Origin: Salvia splendens
Taxonomy: Eukaryota > Streptophyta > Magnoliopsida > Lamiales > Lamiaceae
Reading direction: 5' to 3'
DNA length: 64,000 bases
NCBI RefSeq assembly: GCF_004379255.2
Contig: NC_056035.1
Span: 34,921,208-34,985,207 of the forward strand
A program made the position numbers and the translations under genes. Below the pieces are notes generated by a model. It was not told the origin of the DNA. It saw nothing but the letters and a program-made list of their open reading frames with translations, and did no database searches. Shown here piece after piece: positions 23,205 to 35,156 of the stretch; position 1 is the stretch's first letter, and each line of letters begins with the position of its first letter.

Positions 23205-23891
23205 TATCTTGCCCCACAAGTTGACGATCCTCTGGTTGTTCGAAGCGAGAGGATCATCGCAAACACTGACCCACGCCTTGCACAGCGCGACGTTCTCAGC
23301 GTCCGTCCACCTCCTCCGGACCTGGCTATCCTCACCCGGCTGCGACGACTCGCCCTTCTTCTTCCCCTTGCCCTTCTTCTTTGGGGCGCCCCGCACTGCT
23401 CCCCCCGCGGGAACGGGAGTTTCCGGAACACCGAGCATATCAATCCCCAACTTCTCCAAGGAGAAAGTCTCAAATTGCGTGAACTGCGTCTCCGTTGGGG
23501 TCGAAGTGTGCGAAGAAGCAGTTGAAAAATCAAAACTGGGGCGATAGACGTTTTCATCCCCCGTCGTCCCCTGCGTCCCCGGTACCCCCCTCTGTCGGGG
23601 GTTGCACCGCTGGTACCCACCCTGTCGTCCCCTGCGTCGGGGGCTGCATCGTCGTCCCCCCCAGGCATCATCTGCATCCCGGGTGCCCACCCCGACATCA
23701 TATGCACACCGGGCTGCATCCCCGGTACCCCCTGCCACGCCGGCATACTCCCCCCAACTGCCATCCCGGGTATCATCCCCTGCCAAGGGCATGTTGTAGT
23801 ACCCTGGCATCGGACCCCATCCACCTCCCACGGGTACCGGGGGAGTTTGAGACCCGGTCGTCACTGGAGTACCTTCGTTGGTGTTCTCCAT
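23205..23891 (-). pseudogene. Harbinger ORF1-like Myb/SANT protein, N-terminal part
   Basis: ATG at 23891 opens MENTNEGTPVTTGSQTPPVP, then a low-complexity stretch related to PGMQMMPGW repeats that lies partly in another frame, then a Lys-rich linker and a Myb/SANT-like domain (RRRWTDAENVALCKAWVSVC, NQRIVNLWGKIAAA). The frame runs into the hAT element at 23196 and picks up unrelated residues. In the family this domain is thought to bind element DNA. Inactive because of the insertion. Confidence 0.7.
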
Positions 23892-24202
23892 TTCTCGGTG
23901 TTGATCTTGTACAGAAATTAAGATAGAGAGAGTACTCGTTAAAACAAGTGGTGCGAATGAAAATGACGTGCAAACCGCGTATATATAGTGTTTTGAAAAT
24001 TAAAAAAAAAAATCGTCTAGGCGATGCGCTAGACGATCCGGACGCTGCAATAGCGCCGAGTGGATCGCCCAGCGCATCACCTAGCGCCACGAAATCGCCG
24101 AGCGCTAGGCGGTTTTTAATTCCAAAAATGGTTGGGCGGTTGCAATGGACCGCCTAGCGCACCGCCTAGCGCTCCTTATGGTAGAACAGAGGAAGTATAT
24201 AC

Positions 24203-24264
24203 ATGTGTAGCATCCGTGCAACGTACATGTGTAGCGTCCGTGCAACGTGCGTGCTAGGACCAAT
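24203..24264. repeat. Repeated CCGTGCAACG motif pair
   Basis: ACATGTGTAGCATCCGTGCA is followed 24 bases later by ACATGTGTAGCGTCCGTGCA, then ACGTGCGTGCTAGGACCAAT. Related strings followed by GGACCAATAAA or GGACCGATAAA recur near 25209-25260 and 26423-26455, and a third at 25742 lacks the tail. The CCGTGC...GCACGG-type partial palindrome resembles Helitron 3' hairpins, but I could not define element ends. Confidence 0.45.
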
Positions 24265-24627
24265 AAATGGATATTATATATACATATTTATATGTATATA
24301 GACATGTCAAGCACCCAAAAAATTTGAAAGAATACAACTACCTCGTCCAAGGCATTGTCCAGAAGTTCAAAAAGCTGGATGAAAATAATATAAAATAAAG
24401 TACTACTACTATTGAAAATGTTAGCCCATTTATGGCGGGTGGCATTTGAATGCAAGAATTTTGGATGTGTATCCTCACATGATCCATTTCTTCTGCAAAA
24501 TTATTAGCAAAATCATCTGAACGAAAATTTAATAGTGTTCCAAATAGTCCAATGGATGGTGGACGAAGAATCAACTCCATAAAGTTCACGTGGGACCATC
24601 AACAGTAAAGGCGAATTTAATAATACT

Positions 24628-25423
24628 TTCCAATTTAATAGAGTTTTTCGACCGTGTAGAATGAACCTCAAGGTCGAATTTCATGGAATTTTCTAATGAC
24701 GAGTGTGGGGTCGGCAGCAACTCATTTGGATTTAATGAAATTTTCAAGATTTAATAGAGATTTTCTAACCGTGGTAGAAAAGGTCGAATTTCATGGAATT
24801 TTCTAATAATATACCAATACAGAAAGTATTAGAGTTAGTTAACGCCACAAGCTCGAGCTCTAACTTTGGGGCTGCACCGAGCTCCTTATCGCATTAACTG
24901 CAGCTTCGCTGGTCAATGATGGTTATCAAAGTTGCTACTTGCTTTGAGATTTTTAATATTTTTAGAAAGCAAATCCAGAAATAGATTTGTCATTTGTATG
25001 TGTAACATGTAGGATAGCTTTCTTCGACTAGGCAGGCATATATAATTTTCCTATTAATTAGCTTCACACATCCCAGAATTAATGTAACTTTGAGATTTGT
25101 AATACATTGGTTTCTTAGAGTTATTGCTTTTGGAGTCTTTAATTTCATACCGATCTTAAATAACTGTATATGCTAATAACTTCTGCATTGCTATATACAT
25201 ATAATGTACACGTGTAACGTTCGTGCAATATGCGTGTCCGGACCAATAAATTGACATCGTACATATAGGGCAGTGATTAATAAATAACTAAATTCTAATG
25301 CATAACTACACTAGATTACCATGTTGGAGAAAACCTCAATAAATTGTTGGAGAAACAAAATTCCATGAAATTCGACCTTGAGGTTCGTTCTATAAAAGTC
25401 GAAAAACTCTATTAAATTTGGAA
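24628..25423. repeat. Approx. 65-bp inverted repeat pair spanning 0.8 kb
   Basis: The left arm 24628-24692 (starting TTCCAATTTAATAGAG, ending TTTCATGGAATTTT) is the near-exact reverse complement of 25358-25423. A partial third copy in direct orientation lies at 24780-24806 (AAGGTCGAATTTCATGGAAT). It could be a fold-back element or a MITE whose ends I cannot fix. Confidence 0.75.
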
Positions 25424-26177
25424 AACAGTGAATGCTCAAACAAACCGCTGTCCGAGCAGGTGCACTGTAGCCCCAAAGCTAGAGCCAGACTAACAGAATT
25501 GCAATAGAGCCACCTATTGCCACGTCGACATAGCGGAGAACATGAAGGACAAAACAAAAATGGTGGCGGTTCAAGACAACGGATGGCCGCTGCAACTACT
25601 TCTCAGGTGCAACGATACTACCGTTTTCTACTGCTTTTACATGCACTATGGCTTCATTCATTGTTTTAATTTACTGCTTTTAGGAAGTCTTTAATTTGGT
25701 ATTTTGTGCTTTCTAAATTGCTTATCAGTATATATATGTACACGTGTAGCGTCCGTGCAATGTGCAAGGTGCGTGCTTTAATTATCATGCTCTTTCATTT
25801 ATAAAGAAAAGTACAAAAATTATATTAGTAACCATTTTCATCAAAAATTTGATTGTATTCGACAATTGAGAAAGGTACAAAAGTTATGATTTAATTTTAA
25901 TTTATTATTTTTAAATGTTATGACATTGACTAGAAATGAACTAAAAGTTATGATTTAAATGATAATTTTCCTGTAATAAATATATCAGAGAATTTATTGT
26001 AGTTTGCAACAACATTTTTGGTGAAACTCGAAATGTTAATAGTTTACTATAAGCTACAACGTAAAATATTAGACAGCAAATGCTTACAGTAAATGAGCAT
26101 ATGACGTTGAAAATACATTCTAACATGTCTCACATCCGTTAATCCCCTCATCTCTAATAATGCACGGATGTGGCCGC

Positions 26178-26384
26178 CTAATCATTCAGTGACACAGGAT
26201 TATTGCCCTTGTGAAGGTAAAATGTGTTTACGTTCTTTGACAAAACATCCCACCATTTCGCACGAACGTTCTCAAGAGGAGAAGATGTCCGACTTGATGA
26301 CCACCTTCTTGAGGTCGATTATCTGGTCGTAGTGGGCCATCTAGTTGTCGATAGGGACACTGAGCTCGTTCTTCGACGGAGCAC
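26178..26384 (-). pseudogene. Decayed coding remnant of unknown family
   Basis: The minus strand reads SKNELSVPIDN, a stop, MAHYDQIIDLKKVVIKSDIF, then after one frame change LENVRAKWWDVLSKNVNTFY and HKGNNPVSLND, then TAG at 26178-26180. The amino-acid composition and balanced GC content stand out from the AT-rich surroundings, which suggests a true exon remnant. I do not recognise the family, and no adjoining exons were found. Confidence 0.4.
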
Positions 26385-27778
26385 ATGTACCGCACTCCGT
26401 AGCTCCACCGTCAGGCAAAGGTGCTCGTCCGTGCGATTTGCGTGTTAGGACCGATAAAAATGATACTATATATATAGGATCTAATGATTGACAATGAACT
26501 TCTCTTGAGATAATGAGATGTTTTGCTTCAGGGTCAATACTAAGTACGAAATATAGAGGCAGATCGAATAGAAAACATCATCGTGGAAGAACAAAATCCA
26601 GATGAAGAAACATAGTAGTAATATTTTTACAAAATTGCAATTGAGCCGATCGAATGCGTGCTCACATCACAACTAAAAATGTATTATATCTCACTTCCAC
26701 ATATGTTCACTCTGTGAGACAAGTAGAAGTTTTTCTGCTAACAAAAATTAATCTAATTAGATCTTTATCTACATGCACCTTGGATTAAGTGTGAATTTAA
26801 AAAAAAAAAAAAGATTTAAGTGAACATAAATAATGTGAGTTGAAGCCAGAAGTGTCACTTTAAGCTAACTAATGTCACCCCCGTGCGATGCACGGCTCAA
26901 TATATTTTCTTTCCAATTGTAGTATATAATATCAAATTATTATGCATCATAAATATGAAATGAAAATTCATATATTATTAATAATCTATAAATATTAATT
27001 TAAATCTTTTAAATATAAAGACAAAACCGGCAAACATGCATAAACAACAGTATAATTAAGAAAAGAGTAAAGACCAAAATTGGTTTTAACGAACAACGTT
27101 TTTAATCCTGATTTTGACCAAATTAAACCGTTAATTATGATTAATTAACTCCTTAATTCATCACCCCATTTCTCATCTAAATAATGATCTCTAAGGTAAG
27201 TTATCTTATCTTGCTTCACATATTCACCTCATACAATTAGTTCCCTATACGAACTTGGGAAAAAATATCTGATGCTTATATTATGCAATCATTATCGATT
27301 TTTAATAATCAAACATACCAAACTTCTCATGTCTGTATAAATTCTTGGATTCAAATAATGATTAGGAATATAACAATGATCTTCCCCTTAACATCGAAAA
27401 TAAAGACTTAGTCCTCATTTCTTCGTATTTATGCATTTACTGAAATTTCTATAAAAGTAAAACTAATTTTTCTTAAGTCATACGGATTAATAGCCTCAAA
27501 TCTCCAAACTCTCACCATATGATTAATGTTTACTTTTCCAAACCAAGAGGTTGTAGATTCCTATTGATGTGTGGAATTATTACTTTATGAAGCTTCCTCA
27601 AGGCAAAATATTTTTACATAAGCATATATGCAATTTTGTTTAAAACAATTATTAAAGATTGTACTGGTGAGACAATTCCTAGTCGAGCTTCATTTCATTG
27701 CAATATAGTGACCCTATACAATAAAAAACCTAAACCCTGAAACCTAAATTCTAAACCCTTAACTTTAAAATATACTCA

Positions 27779-28152
27779 ATCCAAGTCTCCTAGCTCAACT
27801 GGTTGAGAAGGGAGGCAAGGATACCGCGTCATCCTAGAGGTCGCGTGTTCGACCCCTGGGAGGCGCATCTTGGGGATTAATTTCCCTGGGGCATAGTGGA
27901 TTCACTAGCCTGAATCCAGAGCTTGGGGAGGTGATTAAGCCTGTACCCGTGCCTGGACCCAGGAGCTGGGGGAGGTGAAAAATCCTAGACCCGTTCATGC
28001 GGGGCTGGTGGACCCATTGGGTCCCACCTTGACAACGAAGTGCGTCTTGGTAAGACGCTTCACATCCGACCGTTAGGCCGGGGGTCCGAGTCACTTCGGG
28101 GGGTAGGTGGGGAACCACCGTCGATCCTCCTTTTTAAAAAGAGAAAAAAAAG
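27779..28152 (+). mobile_element. tRNA-derived SINE, type 1
   Basis: A tRNA-like head with an A-box-like CTAGCTCAACTGG and B-box-like GTGTTCGACCC, a 300-bp body rich in GGGGGAGG and GGACCC, and an A-rich tail. An 18-bp target duplication AACTTTAAAATATACTCA lies at 27761-27778 and 28153-28170. SINEs are pol III transcripts copied by LINE reverse transcriptase. Very similar to the copy at 54030-54381. Frames over the body are spurious. Confidence 0.85.
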
Positions 28153-28567
28153 AACTTTAAAATATACTCATCATGACCAACAAATGAACCAAATATCAAT
28201 AAAAATCTCCCTCCGTCCTAGTTCAATTTTACTTTGTTGATCACTCATTCTATTTTGGGGGTACTTAATAATCCGTACTGGTAGTAGTGGTTTTTTTTTA
28301 CCTGAAGCTTGGCTGTAAATTGTAATTGAATAATTGTCTTAAATAAATTGACCATTATCAATTTTTAATGTTTACAATCCCCAACTTTGTAGCATATGGA
28401 ATGTAAAATAATTAAGATATTGTTTATCAAAAACTATAATTTAAGATTGCACTGGTGAGACACTTCCTAGTCGAGCTTCATTTCATTGCAATATAGTGAC
28501 CCTATACTATAAAAACCTAAACCCTGAAACCTAAATTCTAAACCCTTAACTTTATTATATACTCATC

Positions 28568-28879
28568 CAAGCCCCCTAGCTCAGGTGGTTGAGGAGGGTG
28601 GCAAGGATACCGCGCCATCCTGGAGGTCTCGAGTTCGACTCCTGGATGGCGCAACTTGGGATTAATTTTCCCTGTGGGCCTAAACAAGGCTTGTTGCCTT
28701 GGGGCTTTGCAAGCTTACATGCCTGGACCCGTCTGAGGGTGGACAACTTACGGACCTGGACCCGTCTGGGGGAGGCTAGTTCGTGCGGCCACGAGGGGCT
28801 GGGGGAGGCTAGTTCGCTTGCCAATGTATCTCGAACTCGAAAAAAAAATCTGTCAATAATATCACCTTTCAAAAAAAAA
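28568..28879 (+). mobile_element. tRNA-derived SINE, type 2
   Basis: Same tRNA-like head as type 1 (CTAGCTCAGGTGG, then GAGTTCGACTCC) but a shorter, different body with repeated GGACCCGTCTG and GGGGGAGGCTAGTTCG, and an A-rich tail. Target duplication AACTTTATTATATACTCATC at 28548-28567 and AACTTTAATATATACTCATC at 28880-28899. It occupies the same site in duplication unit 2 as the type 1 SINE does in unit 1. Confidence 0.8.
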
Positions 28880-29135
28880 AACTTTAATATATACTCATCA
28901 TGACCAACAAATGAACCAAATATCAATAAAAATCTTCCTCCGGCCCAGTTCAATTTTACTTTATTGATCACTTATTCTATTTTGAGGGTTTTAGATCTGT
29001 ATTAAATACCTTAGACTGAGTCGGCCTACTTGATAATCCTTACTGGTAGTAGAGGTTTTTTACCTGAAGCTTGGCTGTAAATTTGTAACTGAAGAATTGT
29101 CTTAAATAAATTGACCATCATCAATTTTAATGTTT

Positions 29136-32100
29136 AAGATTTGATATGCCAATAGCATCTAAGTTATTTTACTTTAAAACCTTTTTAATTTTTTTTCATT
29201 TTTTATTAGAGAATTTATAATGTTAAAAAGTAAGCATCATGTAGATTATATTTTTCTAATGTCCATTTATTAAAGAAATAAACTTTTAGTTTAGTCGATG
29301 CAATTATGGAGAAAAGTTATAAAAATGCAATGTTCTGACTTGCATTTTTTTTCTTTTCTTTTTTTCATATCTTGATTATAGTGTATAGTATTTATTAAAA
29401 AAATAGAAGTATTTTAATACTTACAAAAAAGGAAATTTAGAAATTGAAAATATAAAAATTGGAGTATGAAATAATGCTATTTTGAAGAAAACATTTATCC
29501 ATCACTAGCCAATACTAACAAAAATGATTTAATTTTAATTAATTCATAAACAAATAAAAATACAAAAACTATACTGTGTTGTTAAAAACTCAACCAAGAC
29601 TTTTAATAAGTGTTCCAAAATTATTGCTCTTTATAACTAAAATTTATCAGTACCCGTTAGTTTATTTTTATTTGAGTGAAATATTATTTAAAAAATTGCT
29701 TATTTAATACACATTGTATAACATTTTATTATTTTTAGTTTTTTGTCAATCATTCTTGAACTTGCAAAGAATTCAAGTTTATAAATAATTTTTAATTATA
29801 TAGTTATAGATTTTTATATTGTTTAAAATACACAATTATATAGTAATAGATTCTTATAAGGATAGATAAAAGAAAAAGTATGCTAAATTAAAAACAACTA
29901 TTATATTCCATTTTTGAGTTAAAATAAGGATAATTTAATTAAAACAATAGATTTGGGTTAATTATGATTTCATATTACGATTTACAACTTTTATATTCCA
30001 TGTAGGTATTTTGTCAATGTAATTAATAAATTGTACAGTATTAGTATATTAAAATTAAAAATTCTTCATCTTACATGTGTTAAACACCGAATATTTTCTT
30101 TAATACTGGAATATCTGCACTTAAAAATTTATGGATTATATAGATTGTGGAATGCAGCAGCTCTAGAATTCACCACAATATATAAAAAAATGCATTCCGT
30201 TTTCTTTTTCTCTAATGGGTTTACTTCATTTATTATTAAATCATAGTATTTATTTGACGCCATAAATAACCATGAAAATTCAAAAAGAAATTGAACAATA
30301 AATTGCCAATCAATCAACAATTTACCCATTAAATAGACTTATTTATCTAAATTTCAAACTACAAATTAAATGATAGTTAATCTCATCAATCCCATAAATT
30401 AATTAAGATTAATCTCATTAATTGTCAATCAATAAAATATTAACAGCCACCAAATCTTAATCATTTATTTATTCAATGGCTCGAAATATAGCACATAGAG
30501 ATATATGTAAACGACATTGATAGGGCTGTAATAAATAAATAATGAAAAAATCGCTACCAAATCTGAATCGTTTAATATGTACTTTTTAAATAAATACATA
30601 CAAATTTAAATATTAAAAAGGAAGAAAAATATGTTAAAAACGTGTACCGTAAATCGTAATTATCAAAATGGCTCATGTTAAAGGCCCACTTTAATCTAGT
30701 AAAGTTTAAATAAACTTAGTGTTACTAATATTTACTATAATGCGCTGATTATTATTCTTCACTCCGCTTTTACACCGCACTCTTCACTCATTCGTGGAAG
30801 ATGACCGTTGCTTCTCACCATACAATCGCGTGCTTTTTTCGTTGTTGATTTTCAATGGAGATTTTTCGGTTAGTAGGTAGTTATTTGGATGTTGTCTGGG
30901 GCGCCTCCATCCTCTTCATGCTTCATCTTCTGGTAAGCACTCCATCTTCTTCAGAGTAGCGTCGATATTCATTGTTCTCTAACGACGCTTTATAGAATAT
31001 TCACTGTCAACTAGTCAGGAATTTAGGTGCGATAGCGGAGGTGGCTCGGAGAATGAAAAATAAGTATATACATGCCCGTTTATATATGATTGGGTGGTGT
31101 TATGAATGAATTTAATTAAAAGACTCTTTGTTTCAAATTCTCAACTCTTTATTTTCATATTTATTGTTATAATTGAAAACGGCTAAATTGAATAGATGAT
31201 TTTAAATTAATAGACAAGTGTAACTGCTCTCATTTTTTATTTCATATTATTACATTCAATGGCTTTGAACATTTTATAATCATGTACACTAAATTCTTCA
31301 ATATTCATCACATTCAATTGAAATTGTGAAATCATCGATTGAAATGTATAAATAATCATATTGAACACTCAATTTTTAAATATTCATCACATTCAATTAA
31401 AGATGTGAAACTGACAGTTGAAATGTATAAATCCATATATAATAATCAGTTTTAATTAAATTATGTATGATTGAATGGAGGCAAAATATTAGTTTTTTCT
31501 AAACGGTTGGGAGTTAATTTTTGAATCATTTCACACCTTCCATTGAATACAATATTATAACTACTAGTAACAGTTACCACACGTTCTTGGCTCCATGCAC
31601 ATCTATAAATAATTCAGAAATTATGGTAATAATTATAGTAATATCCGTGTCAATTATAAGGCTGAATGATACATATATGAAGAAATGAACACAATTATTA
31701 TTAACACAATTCTAGCAGTTACAAATTTTTTAATAGTGTAACTGGCAAGGCTAAAATTGTTTTAAAGCTTCATGGCCTGCAGCAACAAAATTTGGAAGGC
31801 AACGTCTATATTATAGTAGGTTTTATTCTTAAATGGCAAGATTATGATATCAGAAATTATAGCTTTAAACTTAAAAGCTTATTCCATAAATATCCCTAAA
31901 ACTCTAATTGTTATTCCATAAATACCCCCAAAACTCCCACGTCACTATGCGCGACACAAGATAAATTTTTTTTTATTAATTAGACATTGTAATTAATTTA
32001 AATAAAATAAAAAATAACATGATTACATAATATAAAAAATAAAATGTAATACGATATAGTCACAATATGTTAGATAATTATAAATCTAAAATTAAATAAG

Positions 32101-32310
32101 TTTTAAATTAAGTCAACATGGAAATATTTGTTAATTACAACACTTATCTTGGTCTTTATAACAAAGAAAATTACCATCATTAACACATACACACTTTAAT
32201 ATTAAAATACTACTAAATATTCAATTGATATAAATATTTAATGTACAGCTAAAAAATATAATTAGGACAATGACATCGTCATGAAAAGAAAAAAATAATA
32301 AAAAAACAAA
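29136..32310. other. AT-rich intergenic region, no gene supported
   Basis: Very AT-rich throughout. A slightly less AT-rich patch at 30750-31010 contains a short frame (MEIFRLVGSYLDVVWGASIL, then a GTAAGC that could be a splice donor), but no further exon follows and I do not call a gene. No terminal-repeat element was identified. Confidence 0.5.
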
Positions 32311-32911
32311 TAAAAAATGCACATGTATAAACATTAGAACAATAAAACAAAAGTTAGTAAGTCAAGAAAAAACTTATTTGTAAACAATCATACCCATACA
32401 ATAATAAAAATAGCAAAATAGAGAAAAGAGATATAGTAAAATACAAACTACATCTACCGTTGACTCTTCTTCAGCCTTATTTTTCTCCTTAATCTCTGAA
32501 TTGATGATTTATGTTGTATGCATATGTGCAAATACAAATGTGATATTTTAGTTTTGTCTTATTTGCTTTCTTTTTCACCATTTCGTTGACTTTAGGTGTT
32601 TTTCTTTTCATAAAAAATGCACATGTATAAACATTAGAACAATAAAACAAAAGTTAGTAAGTCAAGAAAAAACTTATTTGTAAACAATCATACCCATAGA
32701 ATAATAAAAATAACAAAATAGAGAAAAGAGATATAGTAAAACACAAACCACATCTACCGCTGACTCTTCTTCAGCCTTATTTTTCTCCTTAATCTCTAAA
32801 TTGATGGTTTATGTTGTATGCATATGTGCAAATACGAATGTGATATTTTATGATTTTGTCTTCTTTGCTTTCTTTTTTGCCATTTCGTTGACTTTAGGTG
32901 ATTTTCGTTTC
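32311..32911. repeat. 300-bp tandem duplication
   Basis: The sequence starting TAAAAAATGCACATGTATAA at 32311 repeats at 32611, exactly 300 bases later, through ATTTCGTTGACTTTAGGTG. Only scattered substitutions and a 2-base insertion were seen, so the duplication is recent. Function unknown; non-coding. Confidence 0.93.
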
Positions 32912-33931
32912 ATGAAAATTATGGAAGTGAAGAAGTTGGCGACGAATTTGTGAAGCTGTAGTTTCAAAATATTATAGATAGTCAACAACTTATGTGATTT
33001 CTTTATTTGTAAAATACAAAATATTGTAGCCTAGATAGAAAAATAAAATAAATTAACATGAAGAAAATACTTAGATATGAACTAATATCACTAAAATAGA
33101 ATGATCTTCAAAATAAGATTTAAAAGTGCTATTTTCCTTTTACCATCTTTTGCACAACTCTCTCTCCACTACCTCCGACTCACATCTTTGGCTCTTCGTC
33201 TTGCACTCTCTCACATGACACCTACTCCGCCTCATTTACGATCTCCACAATGATAGACCAGGTATTTATAGACAAAGATCACCAATAATTTCTAAAACTT
33301 TTCAATTGCAACTATACATCCCAAAAATGAAAGAACATTTCTATAGCTAATAGTAATTAAACAAATATTAATTTATGACATAAATAAAAAATGTTAGAAA
33401 TCATCGGTATAATTATATTCAATTCATACTTTTAGCTGATTATTATTATTAGCTTAATTTGGGAGTTTAAAAAACGTCGAAGATATGGACTATAGTACAG
33501 AGCCCTTCACTAAATTGTGAGTAAATAATTGAGATTATTTCTGACTATGTATATGAAAATGATGCATAATTAAATTATTAGATGCAAAATCAAGGTAATT
33601 TAATGCCACATCCTAATTGGCGGTTACATCATTTGGTGCATTTGTTAAATGTGACATTTGTTTTGAATATTAAGTAACTGAGAATGGCAATTCCAAAAGA
33701 ACATTGTTTTCTGCCAAATGAAATGAATTAAAAGTAATCAATGGGAATAATGATCGTAACTGCTACATTAAAATTTTCCGCAGCTAAAGTTATTTAATTA
33801 AAATCTATTTTTATTTTTAAATTAGTAGTTTTTGTTATTGCATTTACATCCCTTGCACAAAATAGTTATTCAAAACCTCCCAAAACTCAACTTTTATATA
33901 TGTATAGATACTATAATTATTTGGAAATGGC
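32912..33931. other. Intergenic, no gene supported
   Basis: AT-rich with a pyrimidine-rich patch around 33135-33215. No repeat structure or coding frame recognised. Ends at the TAA target duplication (33932-33934) of the next Harbinger-type element. Confidence 0.5.
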
Positions 33932-34267
33932 TAAGAGCATCCACAATAGAAATAGTCCAGCAATAGCCTCCTAGCCACAAACTCCTCCTGCCACATCATC
34001 AACACTAAAAATCCTCCTGCCACATCATAAATAGCCCAGCAATAGCCTAGCCACATCATAAATAGCCCAGCCACATCAATAGCCACATCACTAATAACAA
34101 TTATATAAAAATGAAATAATTAACAATCACACAATATACGGAATTTAATTTACGAGACATATACGGGAAACATTAATAATACTATTAGAATTTTAAAAAG
34201 TACAATAATTTAAAAAAAGTACAATAATTTAAAAAAATTACAATAATTAATAAAAAAGTACAATAAT

Positions 34268-35151
34268 TCACTCTTCTGCTCCGTCGTCGTCTCCTCCGTC
34301 GTTGTCGGCACCATCGCCTCCGCCTCCGTCGCCGCCGCCGACTCTACTCCCGGTGGCTTCCCTCCGTGCCGCCTCCAAATCCTCTTGCATGCTCAGGAGC
34401 AATGTTTGAAGCAAACCCTTCTCCACGGGGTCCACCGTCGCCCGCCATTCGGCCATCGTCTTGACCATCTGAGCGCGCGTTTGTTGGCGCGCGAAGAATT
34501 TGAGATCCGCTGTGGATTGGCCAAGGGGGGATGCCGACTGGACCTCCTGGGTACCCCCGGCGACCCCCCTCGCCTCCCGTTGAGCCCGTCTGTGCCCAAC
34601 CGGGCGAGTTCGGCGAACGAACGAACGAGGGGTCGGGACCTCCTGGGCCGTCTCGGGGGGGGTCGTGGGAACCACCGCTGCTGCCGCTGAAATCACCGGT
34701 ATAGTTCAGTCGTTGCTTCTTCGGCCAGCCAGCGTCGACACCTACTCGGAACTTCTCGGAGTCGTTCAGCACAAGATAGCAGTTCCAGTAGGTGAAGTCC
34801 TTATACACCCCCCTTCAGGGGGAAGGGTTTCTCCGCTATCCTCCTGCTAGTCTTCCTCCGTTTGGCCACTGCTCATCATGCGGAGGGCGTTGGTGTACAA
34901 GCCCGAAAATCGGGAGACCGCAGCCCTGATTCGGTCCCACCCCTTCCGGCAATCCTACCCGGTGCATCGCCTCCCCTCCGGGCAAAACCTCTGGTAGGCT
35001 GCTGCTATCTTGCCCCACAAGTTGACGATCCTCTGGTTGTTTGAAACGAGAGGATCGTCGCAAACACTCACCCACGCCTTGGACAGCGCGACGTTCTCCG
35101 CGTCCGTCCACCTCCTCCGTACCGAGCTGTCGTCCTCACCCGGCTGCGAGG
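34268..35151 (-). pseudogene. Harbinger ORF1-like protein, C-terminal part with SANT-like region
   Basis: Minus-strand continuation of 41778-42270 after removing the gypsy element. It encodes the Myb/SANT-like motif (SVRRRWTDAENVALSKAWVS, then LWGKIAAAYQ), a helical segment with several stops near 34700-34950, then SFVRRTRPVGHRRAQREARG, LKFFARQQTRAQMVKTMAEW and an acidic Gly/Asp-rich tail ending DDDGAEE at 34268. Stops within the middle third and the insertion make it non-functional. Confidence 0.7.
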
Positions 35152-35156
35152 ACTCG

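Larger units (their letters stand above)
21194..24185 (-). mobile_element. PIF/Harbinger-type element, interrupted by a hAT
   Basis: The left end GGTCATCCACAATAGG at 21194 resembles GAGCATCCACAATAG of the copy at 33935. The minus-strand ORF1 gene lies at 23891-23205 (N-terminal part) and 21933-21500 (C-terminal part), split by a 1.26-kb hAT. The right arm repeats CGCCTAGCGC-type motifs. The right terminus is eroded near 24175-24190, so the boundary there is approximate. No transposase seen. Confidence 0.7.
24186..27654. other. AT-rich intergenic region with dispersed repeats
   Basis: No intact gene. It contains a long-range inverted repeat (24628-24692 with 25358-25423), repeated CCGTGCAACGTGCGTGC-like strings (near 24212, 24236, 25220, 25752, 26428, 26880) and one decayed coding remnant (26178-26384). 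Confidence 0.6.
27655..29135. repeat. Local segmental duplication (two ~0.7-kb units)
   Basis: Unit 1 (about 27655-28376) and unit 2 (about 28441-29135) share flanking sequence on both sides of a SINE: upstream GGTGAGAC, TCGAGCTTCATTTCATTGCA and telomere-like CCTAAACCCTGAAACCTAAA; downstream CATGACCAACAAATGAACCA through CTGAAGCTTGGCTGTAAATT. Unit 2 has an extra stretch near 28991-29030. Confidence 0.85.

Noticed and set aside
27730..27770. Interstitial telomere repeat (CCTAAACCCTGAAACCTAAA)
   Set aside because: Only a few degenerate units, duplicated along with the surrounding segment; too short to call a telomeric tract.
27790..27870. tRNA gene (A-box and B-box-like motifs), also at 28570 and 54030
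   Set aside because: No plausible cloverleaf of full length, and each is the head of a longer unit with A-rich tail and target duplication, so they are SINE heads.
30855..30935. Short exon-like frame MEIFRLVGSYLDVVWGASIL with possible splice donor
   Set aside because: No second exon, no recognised domain and low complexity surroundings.
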